A stretch of 64,000 nt of DNA from Streptomyces sp. Tue 6430 (GTDB lineage Bacteria; Actinomycetota; Actinomycetes; Streptomycetales; Streptomycetaceae): positions 310,001 through 374,000 of the forward strand of contig JAKGSH010000001.1 in the NCBI GenBank assembly GCA_021568835.1, written 5' to 3'. Positions 10,168 to 19,716 of the stretch are shown here, one piece after another (position 1 is the first letter of the stretch; the number at the start of each line of letters is the position of its first letter). The position numbers and the translations under genes were made by a program. Below the pieces are notes generated by a model. The model was not told where the DNA came from. It saw only the letters and a program-made list of their open reading frames with translations, and made no database searches.

Positions 10168-11148
10168 ATGAGTGAACCCCCAGGCGCCGTGGCCCTCGCC
10201 GAGGCGCCGTCCGCCGGCCTCCCGCCGCGGCACCGACCCACCGCGCAGCGCGTCCAGCCGCTGCGCCGACCGGGACGGTGGATCGCGACCGCGACCGTGC
10301 TGGTCCTGGTCGCCCAGTTCGTCCACGGACTGGTGACGAACCCCTTCTACCAGTGGGACCGCTTCGGCTACTGGTTCCTGCGCCCGACGATCCTCGACGG
10401 ACTGCTGATCACCCTCGAAGTGACCGCCTGGAGCGCGGTGCTGGGCCTCCTCGGCGGCATCCTGCTCGCCCTGGCCCGGCTCTCCCGGAGCCCGGTGCTG
10501 CGCGCCGCGAGCTGGACCTACGTCTGGGCGCTGCGCTCCGTCCCGCTGATCGTCGTGCTGCTGTTCCTCTACAACTTCAGCGCCCTGTACGAGACGTTGA
10601 GCGTCGGCGTCCCCTTCGGGCCCGCCTTCCTCACCTTCGACGAGTCCCGGCTCGCCACCGACATGGCCATCGCCGTGATCGGCCTCAGCCTCAACGAGGC
10701 GGCCTACGCCGCCGAGGTGGTCCGCGGCGGCATCCTCTCCGTAGACCAGGGCCAGCACGAGGCGGCGTCCGCGCTGGGCCTGCCCAAGGGCTACCAGTTC
10801 CGGCGGATCGTCTTCCCGCAGGCCCTGCGGTCGATCACGCCCAACTACGTCAACCAGCTGATCGGCCTGATCAAGAGCACCTCGCTGGTCTTCTACGTGT
10901 CGCTGCTCGACCTGTTCGGCACTGCCCAGTCGATGGGGTCCACCTACCCCGGCGACATCGTGCCCCTGCTGCTGGTCGTCACCGTCTGGTACCTGATCCT
11001 CACGAGCCTCGTGTCCGTGGTCCAGTTCTACGTCGAGCGGTACTACGCCCGGGGCGCCACGCGCTCCCTGCCGCCGACCCCGTTGCAGAGACTGCGCACC
11101 GGCCTGCGGGACCTGCGGGAGCGTGCGCGCAGGGAGGCCGCCGTATGA
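10168..11148 (+). CDS. Polar amino-acid/cystine-type ABC importer, membrane permease
   Basis: 326 residues, HisM/HisQ family. The EAA loop characteristic of these permeases is seen as [14 protein letters not shown] around residue 196. Several hydrophobic spans follow a cytoplasmic N-terminus of about 35 residues. GGAG lies 7 bases before the ATG. It overlaps the ATPase gene by ATGA. The closest functional parallel is the Bacillus Tcy-type importer that serves S-methylcysteine/cystine in an operon with flavin monooxygenases. The sulfur substrate is inferred from context. Confidence 0.9.
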   Translation: MSEPPGAVALAEAPSAGLPPRHRPTAQRVQPLRRPGRWIATATVLVLVAQFVHGLVTNPFYQWDRFGYWFLRPTILDGLLITLEVTAWSAVLGLLGGILLALARLSRSPVLRAASWTYVWALRSVPLIVVLLFLYNFSALYETLSVGVPFGPAFLTFDESRLATDMAIAVIGLSLNEAAYAAEVVRGGILSVDQGQHEAASALGLPKGYQFRRIVFPQALRSITPNYVNQLIGLIKSTSLVFYVSLLDLFGTAQSMGSTYPGDIVPLLLVVTVWYLILTSLVSVVQFYVERYYARGATRSLPPTPLQRLRTGLRDLRERARREAAV

Positions 11149-12134
11149 CCGCCGAGACCACCGGGACCGTCGCGGCCGGGACGACCGCCGGGCCCGCCGG
11201 GACCGTCGCGGCCGGGACGACCGCCGGGCCCGCCGGGACCGCCGCGGCCGTGAGGACCACCGGGGCCGCCGGCACCGGCGGGGACCCGGGGGCCACCGGG
11301 GCCGGGGTCACCGGGGCCGGGACCGCCGGGGCCGGGACCGCCGGGGCCGGGACCGCCGCGCCGGCCGACACGCGGCCCGCGGCCGTGCAGGTGCACGGCG
11401 TGCACAAGTGGTACGGCGTCCACCGGGTGCTGGACGGTGTCGACCTGACCGTGCGCCCCGGCGAGGTGACCGTCGTCATCGGCCCGTCCGGCTCCGGCAA
11501 GTCGACCCTGCTGCGGGTCATCAACCACCTGGAGAAGCCCGAGATCGGCTACGTCAGCGTCAACGGCGAGCCGATCGGCGTCCGCCGGCACGGTGGCCGG
11601 CTGCGCGAGCTGAGCGAACGGGCCATCCGCGCGCAGCGCGGCCGCATCGGGTTCGTCTTCCAGAACTTCAACCTCTTCCCGCACCTCACCGTGCTCGACA
11701 ACGTCGCCGCCGCCCCCGTGGCCACCGGCAGGCTCGGCAGGTCCGAGGCCCGGGAACTGGCCCGCGAACTCCTCGGCCGGGTCGGCCTCGCCGACAAGGC
11801 GTCCGCCTACCCCCGGCAGCTGTCCGGCGGCCAGCAGCAGCGCGTCGCCATCGCCCGCGCCCTCGCCCTGCGTCCCGGCGTCATCCTCTTCGACGAGCCC
11901 ACCTCCGCCCTCGACCCCGAACTCGTCGGCGAGGTCCTCGCCGTGATCAAGGACCTGGCGACCAGCGGCACCACCCTCGTCATCGTCACCCACGAGGTCG
12001 GGTTCGCCCGCGAGGTCGCCGACCGGGTCGTCTTCGTCGACGGCGGAAGGATCGTCGAACAGGGCCCGCCCGCCGAGGTCCTGGACCACCCGCGGCACGA
12101 ACGGACCCGGGACTTCCTCAGCAAGGTGCTCTGA
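11145..12134 (+). CDS. Polar amino-acid/cystine-type ABC importer, ATPase
   Basis: 329 residues; the start codon overlaps the permease stop (ATGA). Walker [10 protein letters not shown] is at about 113-121, Q-loop in [11 protein letters not shown] near 171, signature LSGGQQQ at about 226, Walker B VILFDE at about 246. The ATPase core is of normal length, but it is preceded by an unusual ~75-residue Thr/Ala/Gly-rich extension made of DNA tandem repeats, with no similarity to known domains. A start further in (near residue 80) would give a standard-sized subunit, but no better ribosome site is obvious there. Confidence 0.92.
   Translation: MTAETTGTVAAGTTAGPAGTVAAGTTAGPAGTAAAVRTTGAAGTGGDPGATGAGVTGAGTAGAGTAGAGTAAPADTRPAAVQVHGVHKWYGVHRVLDGVDLTVRPGEVTVVIGPSGSGKSTLLRVINHLEKPEIGYVSVNGEPIGVRRHGGRLRELSERAIRAQRGRIGFVFQNFNLFPHLTVLDNVAAAPVATGRLGRSEARELARELLGRVGLADKASAYPRQLSGGQQQRVAIARALALRPGVILFDEPTSALDPELVGEVLAVIKDLATSGTTLVIVTHEVGFAREVADRVVFVDGGRIVEQGPPAEVLDHPRHERTRDFLSKVL
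11163..11357. repeat. Tandem repeats encoding the Gly/Ala/Thr-rich N-terminus of the ABC ATPase
   Basis: Two full 36-bp copies (encoding [12 protein letters not shown]) and a partial third at 11163-11250, then short 15-bp copies encoding TAGAG/TGAG near 11300-11357. All units are multiples of three, so the frame is kept. Confidence 0.85.
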
Positions 12135-12262
12135 AGCGGGGCGCTCCGACGCCTCCCGCCCCACGACCTCCCCCACGACCTCCCCCACGGCACCCCCCCA
12201 CGGCACCCCCACGCACCCCCACTCTCTCCTCCTCTCTCCGCGACAAGTGACAAAGGACGCCC

Positions 12263-13288
12263 ATGTCTACCCACATCACCCGACGCAGCCTGATACGCGG
12301 CATCACCGCGGCGACCGCCGTCGCCACCCTGGCCACCGGGCTCGCCGCCTGCGGTGGTGACAGCGACGCCGCCACCACGGCCGACGCCGCCGCCTCGGGG
12401 AGCGTGACCGTCGGCCGGGTCTCCAACGGCGCCGCGAAGGAGACCACCCTCAAGGTCTCCGAGGTGAAGTCGATCAGCGCCCTGCTGCCCGATTCGGTGC
12501 GCAGGAGCGGCAAGCTCGTGATCGGCAGCGGCACCCTGCCGTCCGGCTCCGCGCCGCTGGGCTACGTGGGCGGCGACCAGAAGACCCTCACCGGCTCGGA
12601 GCCCGACCTCGGCCGCCTGGTCGCCGCGGTGCTCGGACTCGAGCCCGAGATCAAGCGGTTCACCTGGGAGAACCTCTTCGTCGGCATCGACAGCGGCAAG
12701 GTCGACGTCGCCCTCACGAACGTCACCGTCACCGAGGAGCGCAAGCGCAAGTACGAGTTCGCCTCCTACCGCAAGGACGACCTGGCCCTGGAGGCGCCGA
12801 AGTCGAGCACGTGGACGTTCGACGGCGACTACGAGGTGCTGGCCGGCAAGACCGTCTCGGTCGGCGCGGGCACCAACCAGGAGCGGATCCTGCTGGCCTG
12901 GAAGAAGAAGCTGGAGAGCGAGGGCAAGCAGCTCACCGTCAAGTACTTCCAGGACACCAACAGCACCTATCTGGCGCTGAACAGCGGCAAGATCGACGCC
13001 TACTTCGGTCCGAGCCCCAGCCTCTCCTACCACGTCACCCAGTCGGCCGGCACGCCGAACCGGACCCGGATCGCGGGCCAGTTCTCCGGTGCCGGGGAGA
13101 GCCTCCAGGGGCTGATCGCGGCGACCGCCAAGAAGGACAGCGGCCTCGCCGAGCCCCTGGCCGCCGCCATCAACCACCTGATCGACAACGGCCAGTACGC
13201 CAAGTGGCTCGCCGCCTGGAACCTCTCCAACGAGGCCGTCGCCAAGTCCGAGGTCAACCCGCCCGGCCTGCCCCTGACCGACTCCTGA
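12263..13288 (+). CDS. Polar amino-acid/cystine-type ABC importer, substrate-binding lipoprotein
   Basis: 341 residues. Positively charged start, hydrophobic stretch and lipobox LAAC with the lipidated Cys at about residue 30, so it is membrane-anchored outside the cell. Periplasmic-binding type 3 fold (SBP_bac_3): GKLVIGSGTLPSG, ENLFVGIDSGKVDVALTNVTVTEERKRKYEFA. It follows the ATPase by 128 bases, which include a C-rich stretch. It should capture the sulfur-containing amino acid for the importer. Confidence 0.92.
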   Translation: MSTHITRRSLIRGITAATAVATLATGLAACGGDSDAATTADAAASGSVTVGRVSNGAAKETTLKVSEVKSISALLPDSVRRSGKLVIGSGTLPSGSAPLGYVGGDQKTLTGSEPDLGRLVAAVLGLEPEIKRFTWENLFVGIDSGKVDVALTNVTVTEERKRKYEFASYRKDDLALEAPKSSTWTFDGDYEVLAGKTVSVGAGTNQERILLAWKKKLESEGKQLTVKYFQDTNSTYLALNSGKIDAYFGPSPSLSYHVTQSAGTPNRTRIAGQFSGAGESLQGLIAATAKKDSGLAEPLAAAINHLIDNGQYAKWLAAWNLSNEAVAKSEVNPPGLPLTDS

Positions 13289-13432
13289 CACGGCGTCGAG
13301 CAACGCCGTTCCCACACCCGTCGAAAGAGGAAAGGCCTCCGCGCCCGCCCCGCCCCGCCTCGCCCCCGTGTCCGCCCCGCCCCCGCCGCGCCCGGCGCCC
13401 ACCCGTACGGATCTCTCCAGGAAGGCACCTCC

Positions 13433-14632
13433 GTGTCCTCGACGTCCCCCGCTCACCTGCACCTCGCCGTCGCCCTCGACGGCACCGGCTGGCACCCCGC
13501 CTCCTGGCGCGAGCCGGTCTCCCGGCCCCGTGACCTGTTCACCGCCGACTACTGGGCCGACCAGGTCGCCGAGGCCGAGCGCGGCCTGCTCGACTTCGTC
13601 ACCATCGAGGACGGCCTCGGGCCGCAGTCCTCCCACTTCCTCGACCCGGACGAGCGCACCGACCAGGTCCGCGGCCGGCTCGACGCCGTCCTGATCGCCT
13701 CCCGGATCGCCCCGCTGACCCGCCACATCGGCCTGGTCCCGACGGTGGTGGCCACCCACACGGAGCCGTTCCACGTCTCCAAGGCCGTCGCCACCCTCGA
13801 CCACGTCAGCACCGGCCGCGCGGGCCTGCGCGTCCGGATCAGCGCCCGCCCCGCCGAGGCCGCCCACTTCGGCCGCCGCACCGTCCCCCGCATCGAGGCC
13901 CCCGACGACCCGGCCGCCCGGGAAGCGGTGGCCGACCTCTTCGACGAGGCGGGCGACCACGTCGAGGTCGTGCGCCGCCTCTGGGACAGCTGGGAGGACG
14001 ACGCGGAGATCCGGGACGTCGCCACCGGCCGCTTCGTCGACCGGGACAAGCTGCACCACATCGACTTCGAGGGCCGCCACTTCAGCGTCAAGGGACCCTC
14101 CATCACCCCCCGCCCGCCACAGGGCCAGCCCCTGGTCACCGCCCTCGCCCACGACACCGTCCCCTACCGCCTGGTCGCCCGCGCCGCCGACGTCGGCTAC
14201 ACCACCCCGCACGACACGGCGCAGGCCCGCGCGATCCTCGCCGAGATCCGCGCCGAGCAGGAGGAGGCGGGCCGCGCCGGGGAGCGGCTGCACGTCTTCG
14301 CCGACCTGCTGGTCTTCCTCGACGACGACCCGGCCGAGGCCGCCGCCCGCCGCGACCGCCTCGACCGCCTGGCGGGCGAGGAGTACACCGGCGACGCCCG
14401 GATCTTCACCGGCACTCCCGCCCAACTCGCCGACCTGCTGGAGGACTTCCGGGCGACGGGCCTGACCGGGTTCCGGCTGCGCCCCGCCGTCACGGGCCAC
14501 GACCTGCCGGCGATCACCCGCGGCCTCGTCCCCGAACTCCAGCGCCGCGACGCCTTCCGCCGTGCCTACGGGGCCGGCACCCTGCGCGGGCTGCTCGGCC
14601 TGCACCGCCCCGCCAACCGCTACGCCGCCTGA
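13433..14632 (+). CDS. LLM-class (luciferase-like) flavin-dependent monooxygenase
   Basis: 399 residues; start GTG with AGGAAGG upstream. The bacterial-luciferase TIM-barrel pattern is seen (EAERGLLDFVTIEDGLGPQS, TRHIGLVPTVVATHTEPFHV, VATLDHVSTGRAGLRV). It lies 144 bases after the binding protein and 20 bases before the second monooxygenase. In the Bacillus S-alkylcysteine salvage operon, proteins of this class oxidise the imported thioether so that sulfur can be released. Same role proposed here; the exact substrate is unknown. Confidence 0.88.
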   Translation: MSSTSPAHLHLAVALDGTGWHPASWREPVSRPRDLFTADYWADQVAEAERGLLDFVTIEDGLGPQSSHFLDPDERTDQVRGRLDAVLIASRIAPLTRHIGLVPTVVATHTEPFHVSKAVATLDHVSTGRAGLRVRISARPAEAAHFGRRTVPRIEAPDDPAAREAVADLFDEAGDHVEVVRRLWDSWEDDAEIRDVATGRFVDRDKLHHIDFEGRHFSVKGPSITPRPPQGQPLVTALAHDTVPYRLVARAADVGYTTPHDTAQARAILAEIRAEQEEAGRAGERLHVFADLLVFLDDDPAEAAARRDRLDRLAGEEYTGDARIFTGTPAQLADLLEDFRATGLTGFRLRPAVTGHDLPAITRGLVPELQRRDAFRRAYGAGTLRGLLGLHRPANRYAA

Positions 14633-14652
14633 ACCGGAGGGGACACCCCGAC

Positions 14653-16029
14653 ATGAGCAAGCCCCGCAAGCAGATCCACCTCGCCGCCCACTTCCCCGGC
14701 GTCAACAACACCACCGTGTGGAGCGACCCGCGGGCCGGCAGCCACATCGACTTCAGCTCCTTCGTCCACTTCGCGAAGACCGCCGAACGCGCCAGGTTCG
14801 ACTTCCTGTTCCTCGCCGAAGGACTCCGGCTGCGCGAACAGGGCGGCCACATCTACGACCTGGACGTCGTCGGCCGACCCGACACCTTCACCGTGCTCGC
14901 CGCGCTCGCCGCCGTCACCGACCGCCTCGGCCTGACCGGCACCATCAACTCCACCTTCAACGAGCCCTACGAGGTGGCCCGCCAGTTCGCCAGCCTCGAC
15001 CACCTCTCCGGCGGCCGCTCCGCGTGGAACGTCGTCACCTCCTGGGACGCCTTCACCGGCGAGAACTTCCGCCGCGGCGGCTTCCTCCCGCAGGACGAAC
15101 GCTACTCCCGCGCCCGGGAGTTCCTCGCCACGGCGAACGAACTCCTCGACTCCTGGCGGGGCGACGAGATCGTCGCCGACCAGGCCACCGGCACCTTCCT
15201 CGCCGACGCCGAGGCGGGCGCCTTCGTCCACGAGGGCCGGCACTTCGACATCCACGGCCGTTTCAACGTCCCGCGCAGCCCCCAGGGCCGCCCGGTGATC
15301 TTCCAGGCGGGCGACTCCGACGAGGGCCGCGAGTTCGCCGCGTCGAGCGCGGACGCCGTCTTCAGCCGGTACGCCGCCCTCGACACCGGCCAGGCCTTCT
15401 ACCGGGACGTGAAGTCCCGCCTCGCCAAGTACGGCCGCCGCCCCGACGAGCTGCTCATCCTGCCGGCCGCGAGCTTCGTCCTCGGCGACACCGACGCCGA
15501 GGCCGAGGAGATCGCCCACGAGGTCCGCCGGCAGCAGGTCAGCGGCGCCACCGCCATCAAGCACCTGGAGTTCGTCTGGAACCGGGACCTGTCCGGCTAC
15601 GACCCCGACGGTCCTCTCCCCGACATCGATCCCGACCCCGGCGAGCACCACATCGCCCGCGGCCGCGCCCAGGTCCGCATGTACCGCGACCCGCCGGCCG
15701 TGGCCCGCGAGTGGCGGGAGCTGGCCGCCGCGAACAACTGGTCCATCCGGGACCTGGTCATCGAGACCGGCAACCGGCAGAACTTCGTCGGCTCCCCGGC
15801 CACCGTCGCCAGGACCATCGACGAGTACGTCCAGGCGGACGCCGCCGACGGCTTCATCCTGGTCCCGCACATCACGCCCGGCGGCCTCGACGAGTTCGCG
15901 GACAAGGTCGTCCCCCTCCTCCAGGAACGGGGCGTCTTCCGCACGGAGTACGAGGGCACCACCCTGCGCGACCACCTCGGCCTCGCCCACCCCGACGACC
16001 GGAGCGCGGCCCGGCGGGCGGTCTCCTGA
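14653..16029 (+). CDS. NtaA/SnaA/DszA-family flavin monooxygenase (CmoJ/YtnJ-like)
   Basis: 458 residues. N-terminal HLAAHFPGVNNTTVWSDPRA and the SGGRSAWNVVTSWD segment are typical of the NtaA/SnaA/DszA/DmoA subgroup of FMNH2-dependent monooxygenases. GRPVIFQAGDSDEGREFAA is a further family block. It needs reduced FMN from a separate reductase, which is not encoded here. Together with the importer and the preceding enzyme it resembles the cysteine-conjugate (S-(2-succino)cysteine/S-methylcysteine) salvage set. Last gene of the cluster. Confidence 0.88.
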   Translation: MSKPRKQIHLAAHFPGVNNTTVWSDPRAGSHIDFSSFVHFAKTAERARFDFLFLAEGLRLREQGGHIYDLDVVGRPDTFTVLAALAAVTDRLGLTGTINSTFNEPYEVARQFASLDHLSGGRSAWNVVTSWDAFTGENFRRGGFLPQDERYSRAREFLATANELLDSWRGDEIVADQATGTFLADAEAGAFVHEGRHFDIHGRFNVPRSPQGRPVIFQAGDSDEGREFAASSADAVFSRYAALDTGQAFYRDVKSRLAKYGRRPDELLILPAASFVLGDTDAEAEEIAHEVRRQQVSGATAIKHLEFVWNRDLSGYDPDGPLPDIDPDPGEHHIARGRAQVRMYRDPPAVAREWRELAAANNWSIRDLVIETGNRQNFVGSPATVARTIDEYVQADAADGFILVPHITPGGLDEFADKVVPLLQERGVFRTEYEGTTLRDHLGLAHPDDRSAARRAVS

Positions 16030-16174
16030 GGTTCCCCGCGGCCGGCCGCGCGTCCACGCGTCCACGCCGGGTGCGGCCGGCGCCCGTCTCCCTCCCCCGA
16101 AGGCGACGGACGCCGGCCCTTTCCCCCGGCGCCGGACAGTGGTCCCTGGGCGCGCACGACGCCGCCCCGTGCCG

Positions 16175-17260
16175 TCACCAGCACATGACGGCGGTCTCTC
16201 CCGCGCCCCAGCCGCAGTACAGCCGGACCCGGACGAAGTAGCGCCGGCCCTTGACGAGCCGGGCCCTGACGGTGGCGTTGCGCGGGGTCCCGCCGTCGTC
16301 CCGCCCGGCCAGGAAGCGGGGCTCGCCGTCCCGCTCCTCGAAGACCACCACGACCGCGTCACCGTCCCCGAAGGTGCCGAGGGCGTACTCGCGGGTCTCC
16401 GGCGGCTCGACCGTGAAGTCGGCCTGCCCGCCGGCCGCCAGCGACAGCGGCACCGAACGGAACGGCACCAGCGCGGGCGGCCGCGGCGCGGCCTGCGGCG
16501 GATACCAGCGGAGCACGAACTCCTTGTCCATGGGCGACAGCGCGCCCGGCGGGTGCACGCCCCCGCGGAACTGCTCCGGCTCCAGGATCAGCCCCGCCGG
16601 GAACGGATACTCCATCACGGACTGCGGGTCCCACACCGAGCCGTTGACCTCGGCCGGGTCCAGCTTGCGCAGGACGTTGAAGTAGGTGCGGTCCCGGCTC
16701 CAGTGGTTCGGGGGGCCCGCCAGGTCGGCGTACACGGCCTCGTCGTCCCAGTGGATGCCGGCGAACGGACTCTGGTGCTCGTGCTGCATGCCGAGCGCGT
16801 GCCCGATCTCGTGCAGGGCCGTCGCGCGCTCCCCGGGCGCGGTCAGGTCCCAGCCGAAGTTCATGGTGCGCTCGTTCAGGCCCGCCCGCAGCGCGTCCCG
16901 GCCCACCGCGGACCAGGAGCCGTCGCCCTGCTGGAACCCGATGCGCAGCTCCGCCTCCGAGCGGTCGTCGACCTCGGCGAACGACACCCCGATGCCCAGA
17001 TCCGCCCACTCGCGGAACGCGTCGCGCACCACGTCGCGCTGGGCCTCGTCCCCGACCCACGACACCCACCGGGTCCCCCCGGAACCCGGCACCGGGATGA
17101 CCGACCCGTCGCTGCCGCCGTCGAGGAAGCAGTAGTGCAGCACGGTGCCGTTGACCCACATCCGGCGTCCGCCCAGCAGCGCGCCGAGCCGCTCGGCGGC
17201 CAGCCCCGGAGCGAACGCGGGGGCCGGCTGCTGCATGAGCGAGCAGTAACGGGCGGTCAT
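16175..17260 (-). CDS. Astacin-like zinc metallopeptidase (metzincin, M12-type)
   Basis: 361 residues from ATG 17260 (a TTG at 17314 would add 18). The zinc site HEIGHALGMQHEH gives the three histidines and the catalytic Glu, followed by the Met-turn SVMEYPFP. This is the metzincin pattern nearest to astacins. The C-terminal ~100 residues form a beta-rich domain (FTVEPPETREYALGTFG, VVVFEER). No signal peptide is visible, so either it acts inside the cell or leaves by another route. Divergent from the LuxR regulator. Confidence 0.85.
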   Translation of the reverse strand: MTARYCSLMQQPAPAFAPGLAAERLGALLGGRRMWVNGTVLHYCFLDGGSDGSVIPVPGSGGTRWVSWVGDEAQRDVVRDAFREWADLGIGVSFAEVDDRSEAELRIGFQQGDGSWSAVGRDALRAGLNERTMNFGWDLTAPGERATALHEIGHALGMQHEHQSPFAGIHWDDEAVYADLAGPPNHWSRDRTYFNVLRKLDPAEVNGSVWDPQSVMEYPFPAGLILEPEQFRGGVHPPGALSPMDKEFVLRWYPPQAAPRPPALVPFRSVPLSLAAGGQADFTVEPPETREYALGTFGDGDAVVVVFEERDGEPRFLAGRDDGGTPRNATVRARLVKGRRYFVRVRLYCGWGAGETAVMCW

Positions 17261-17305
17261 GGTCACCAGGGTGCCCCGGAGCACCGCCCGGGGCCTGAGT
17301 CGGGG

Positions 17306-17340
17306 CCTACTCAAGTCGCCCTGTATCAGGCGTGAGTAGG
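17306..17340. promoter_or_regulatory. Nested palindromic operator between the metalloprotease and LuxR genes
   Basis: Perfect outer arms CCTACTCA (17306-17313) and TGAGTAGG (17333-17340) enclose an inner near-palindrome CGCCCTG-TAT-CAGGCG. It lies in the short divergent intergenic region and overlaps the beginning of one possible LuxR start (GTG 17332), so it is well placed to control both genes. Confidence 0.6.
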
Positions 17341-17355
17341 CGGACTCCTGTAGAC

Positions 17356-19435
17356 GTGACGACCTCCGTACATGACACGAGGACCCTTCGGCCGCTCTCC
17401 GCGCCGCCGTGGCCGTTCACCGGCCGTGAGGAAGAACTGGAGCTGCTGCGCGGCGCGTTGGGCGCGGGGCGGCCGGGCGTCGTGGTGACCGGGCCGCCCG
17501 GGGTCGGCCGCAGCCGGCTGGCCGCGGAGGCGGTGCGCGGGACGGACCGCGTACGGGTGGCCGGTACGCCGGAGACCCGCGGCACGCCCTTCGCCGCCTT
17601 CGCCCCCCTCCTGCCCGAGGGTGTCACCCTGCACCGCGCGGTCCACCTGCTGTCCGGTGTCCGGCTGCTGCTGGTCGACGACGCCCACCTGCTGGACGAC
17701 GACTCCGCCGCCGTGGTCCACCAGCTGGCCGTGCAGGGACGCACCCGGCTGCTGGTCCTCGCCGCGGACGGCGTGCCGGCGCCGGACGCCGTGGTCCGGC
17801 TCCGCTCGGGCGACCTCCTGCCACGGCTGGCCCTGGAGCCCCTGCCCCGCGCGGACGTCGCCCGGCTGCTGGCCGCCGTGGCCGGGACCGCTCCGGAGCC
17901 GCTCACCGTCAACCGGCTGCACCGGCTGGCCGCGGGTGACCTCGGTCTGCTGCGCGACCTCCTGGACGCGCTGCCGGACCGGGAGCCGCTCGGCCGGGAG
18001 CCGCTTGACCGGCGGCCGGACGGCCGGGAGTGGAGGTGGCGGGGGCCGGTTTCGGTGACGCCCGCCCTGCGCGAGCGCGCCGCCGCCGTGCTCGACCGGT
18101 CCCGCCCGAGGAGCGGGAGGTCCTCGACCGGCTCGCCTTCGCGGAGCCGCTGCCGTCGGCCGCGGCGGCGGAGGGGCTGGACCTGGACGTTCTCGAACGG
18201 CTGGAGGCCGACGGGCTGGTCCGGGCCGACGACGACGCGACGGTCCGGCTCGCCCATCCGCTGCACGGCCCGCTGCTGCGGGCGGCGGCGGGGCGGTTGC
18301 GGGCCCGGCGGCTGGCGGCGGGGCGGCCGCCGTGCGGGGCGGCACTGGAGGCGGAGGCGGCGGAGCTGCTGCGGCGGATCGACGCGGCGGACGTGCGGTC
18401 GGGGGCGGCGCCGGTGGGGGACTGGCTGGTGGGAGAGGGGGAACCGGTCCCGGCCTGGTACGCGGCCGTGCGGGCGCGGTTCGCCCGGCTGCGGGGGAGC
18501 TGCGGGAGGCGGTGGCCTGGGCGCGCGAGGGGTTGGCGGGTGCGCCGCGGGACGCGGGGTGCCTGTCCGAACTGGACTGCGCGGCACAGGGGTTGGGGAG
18601 GAGTTCGCCCCCGCCGCCCTTCCCGTCCTGCCCCCGAGGCCCGCCGCCCCGGACCCCCGCCCCGGCTCCGCCCCCGCCCCGGCTCCGCCCCGCCCCCGGC
18701 CCCGGCTCCGCCTCCGGCTCCGCCTCCGGCTCCGCCTCCGGCCCCGGCTCCGCCCCCGCCCCGGCACCGGCTCCGCCTCCGGCCCGGCTCCGCCTCCGGC
18801 CCCGGCTCCGCCTCCGGCCCCGGCTCCGGCCCCGCCTCCGGCCCGGAAGGGCCTCGTCCCCTGACTCCCCCGGAGAGGGTGCTCCCGGGCGGGCCGGACA
18901 CGGCCCACCGGACCGGACACGCGGGCGGGGGGCGCCGACCGGTACCGGTACGCCGCACCGGGTGGGCGCCGTCGACGCCGTACGGCGGGCCGCTCCCGCG
19001 GGCGGCGTCTTCGCGCGGCACGCCGAGGCCCTGGCCCGCGGGGACGGGCCCGGGCTCGACGGGGTCGCCGCCGAGCTGGCGGAGCGGGGGTTCCTGCTGT
19101 TCGCGGCCGAGGCGCACGCACAGGCCGCGCGACTGCACCGGGACCCGCGCGCGGCCCGCACCGCCCGCACCCGTGCCGTCGCCCTGGCCCGCCGCTGCCA
19201 GGGCGCCCGTACCCCCGCCCTGGCGGGACTGGCGCTGGGTGAACTCACCGCACGGCAGCGCCAGATCGTCACGCTCGCGGCGGCCGGCCTCAGCAACCGG
19301 CAGATCGCCGAGCGGCTGACCCTGTCCGTGCGCACCGTCGGCAATCACCTGTACGGCGCGTACACCCGCCTCGGCGCGAGCGACCGCGCGGCGCTGCCGT
19401 GGCTGGTGGACCTGCCGGACGCCCGGACGGCCTGA
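17356..19435 (+). CDS. Large LuxR-family (LAL-like) transcriptional regulator with AAA/NTPase domain
   Basis: N-terminal NTPase: Walker A-like GPPGVGRSR near residue 42, Walker B-like RLLLVDDAHLLDD, arm region with LEPLPRADVARLL. C-terminal LuxR helix-turn-helix: LTARQRQIVTLAAAGLSNRQ then IAERLTLSVRTVGNH. Between them the frame slips near 18095 and 18500 (each a one-base loss), and an odd Pro/Ala/Arg low-complexity tract replaces much of the expected helical repeat region, so the protein is short for a LAL regulator. Start GTG at 17356 is a choice; GTG 17332 is possible. Probably regulates itself and the metalloprotease. Confidence 0.8.
18655..18848. repeat. C-rich CGGCTCCGCC minisatellite inside the LuxR regulator
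   Basis: About 190 bases built from CCGGCTCCGCC(T/C)CCGGCC-type units with almost no A. All frames give only Pro/Ala/Ser/Arg strings. Confidence 0.85.
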
Positions 19436-19645
19436 CCTGCTGGGCGGCGGAGGCGGCCGTCCGTCGGGTCAGGGGCGTTCACATGGCTCGGGAGGACGGC
19501 GGGTGTCCATGCCGTTGCCCGGCGCGGTCGCCGGGGTCGGCAGGACGGTGGGACCGCGGGGTGCTGCCGTGGCCGGTGGATCTGCCGGACATCCGGGCAC
19601 CGGCACGGCCTGACCCGCCGGGCGGCGGCGGCCGCATCCGGTGGG
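19391..19645. repeat. Imperfect ~85-bp direct duplication of the LuxR gene 3' end
   Basis: 19391-19467 (last codons, stop and downstream bases of the LuxR gene, from GCTGCCGTGGCTGGTGGACC) is repeated at 19562-19645 (GCTGCCGTGGCCGGTGGATC). The second copy keeps CTGCCGGAC, ACGGCCTGACC and GGGCGGCGG but has a 6-base insert. It fills the gap before the convergent CHAT gene; no gene is seen in it. Confidence 0.75.
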
Positions 19646-19716
19646 CGGTGATCCACGGGGCGCGGGCGGTCACGTCCGTCGGGCCGCGAGGGTGTCCGTC
19701 GCCCGCCGGCCGGTGT

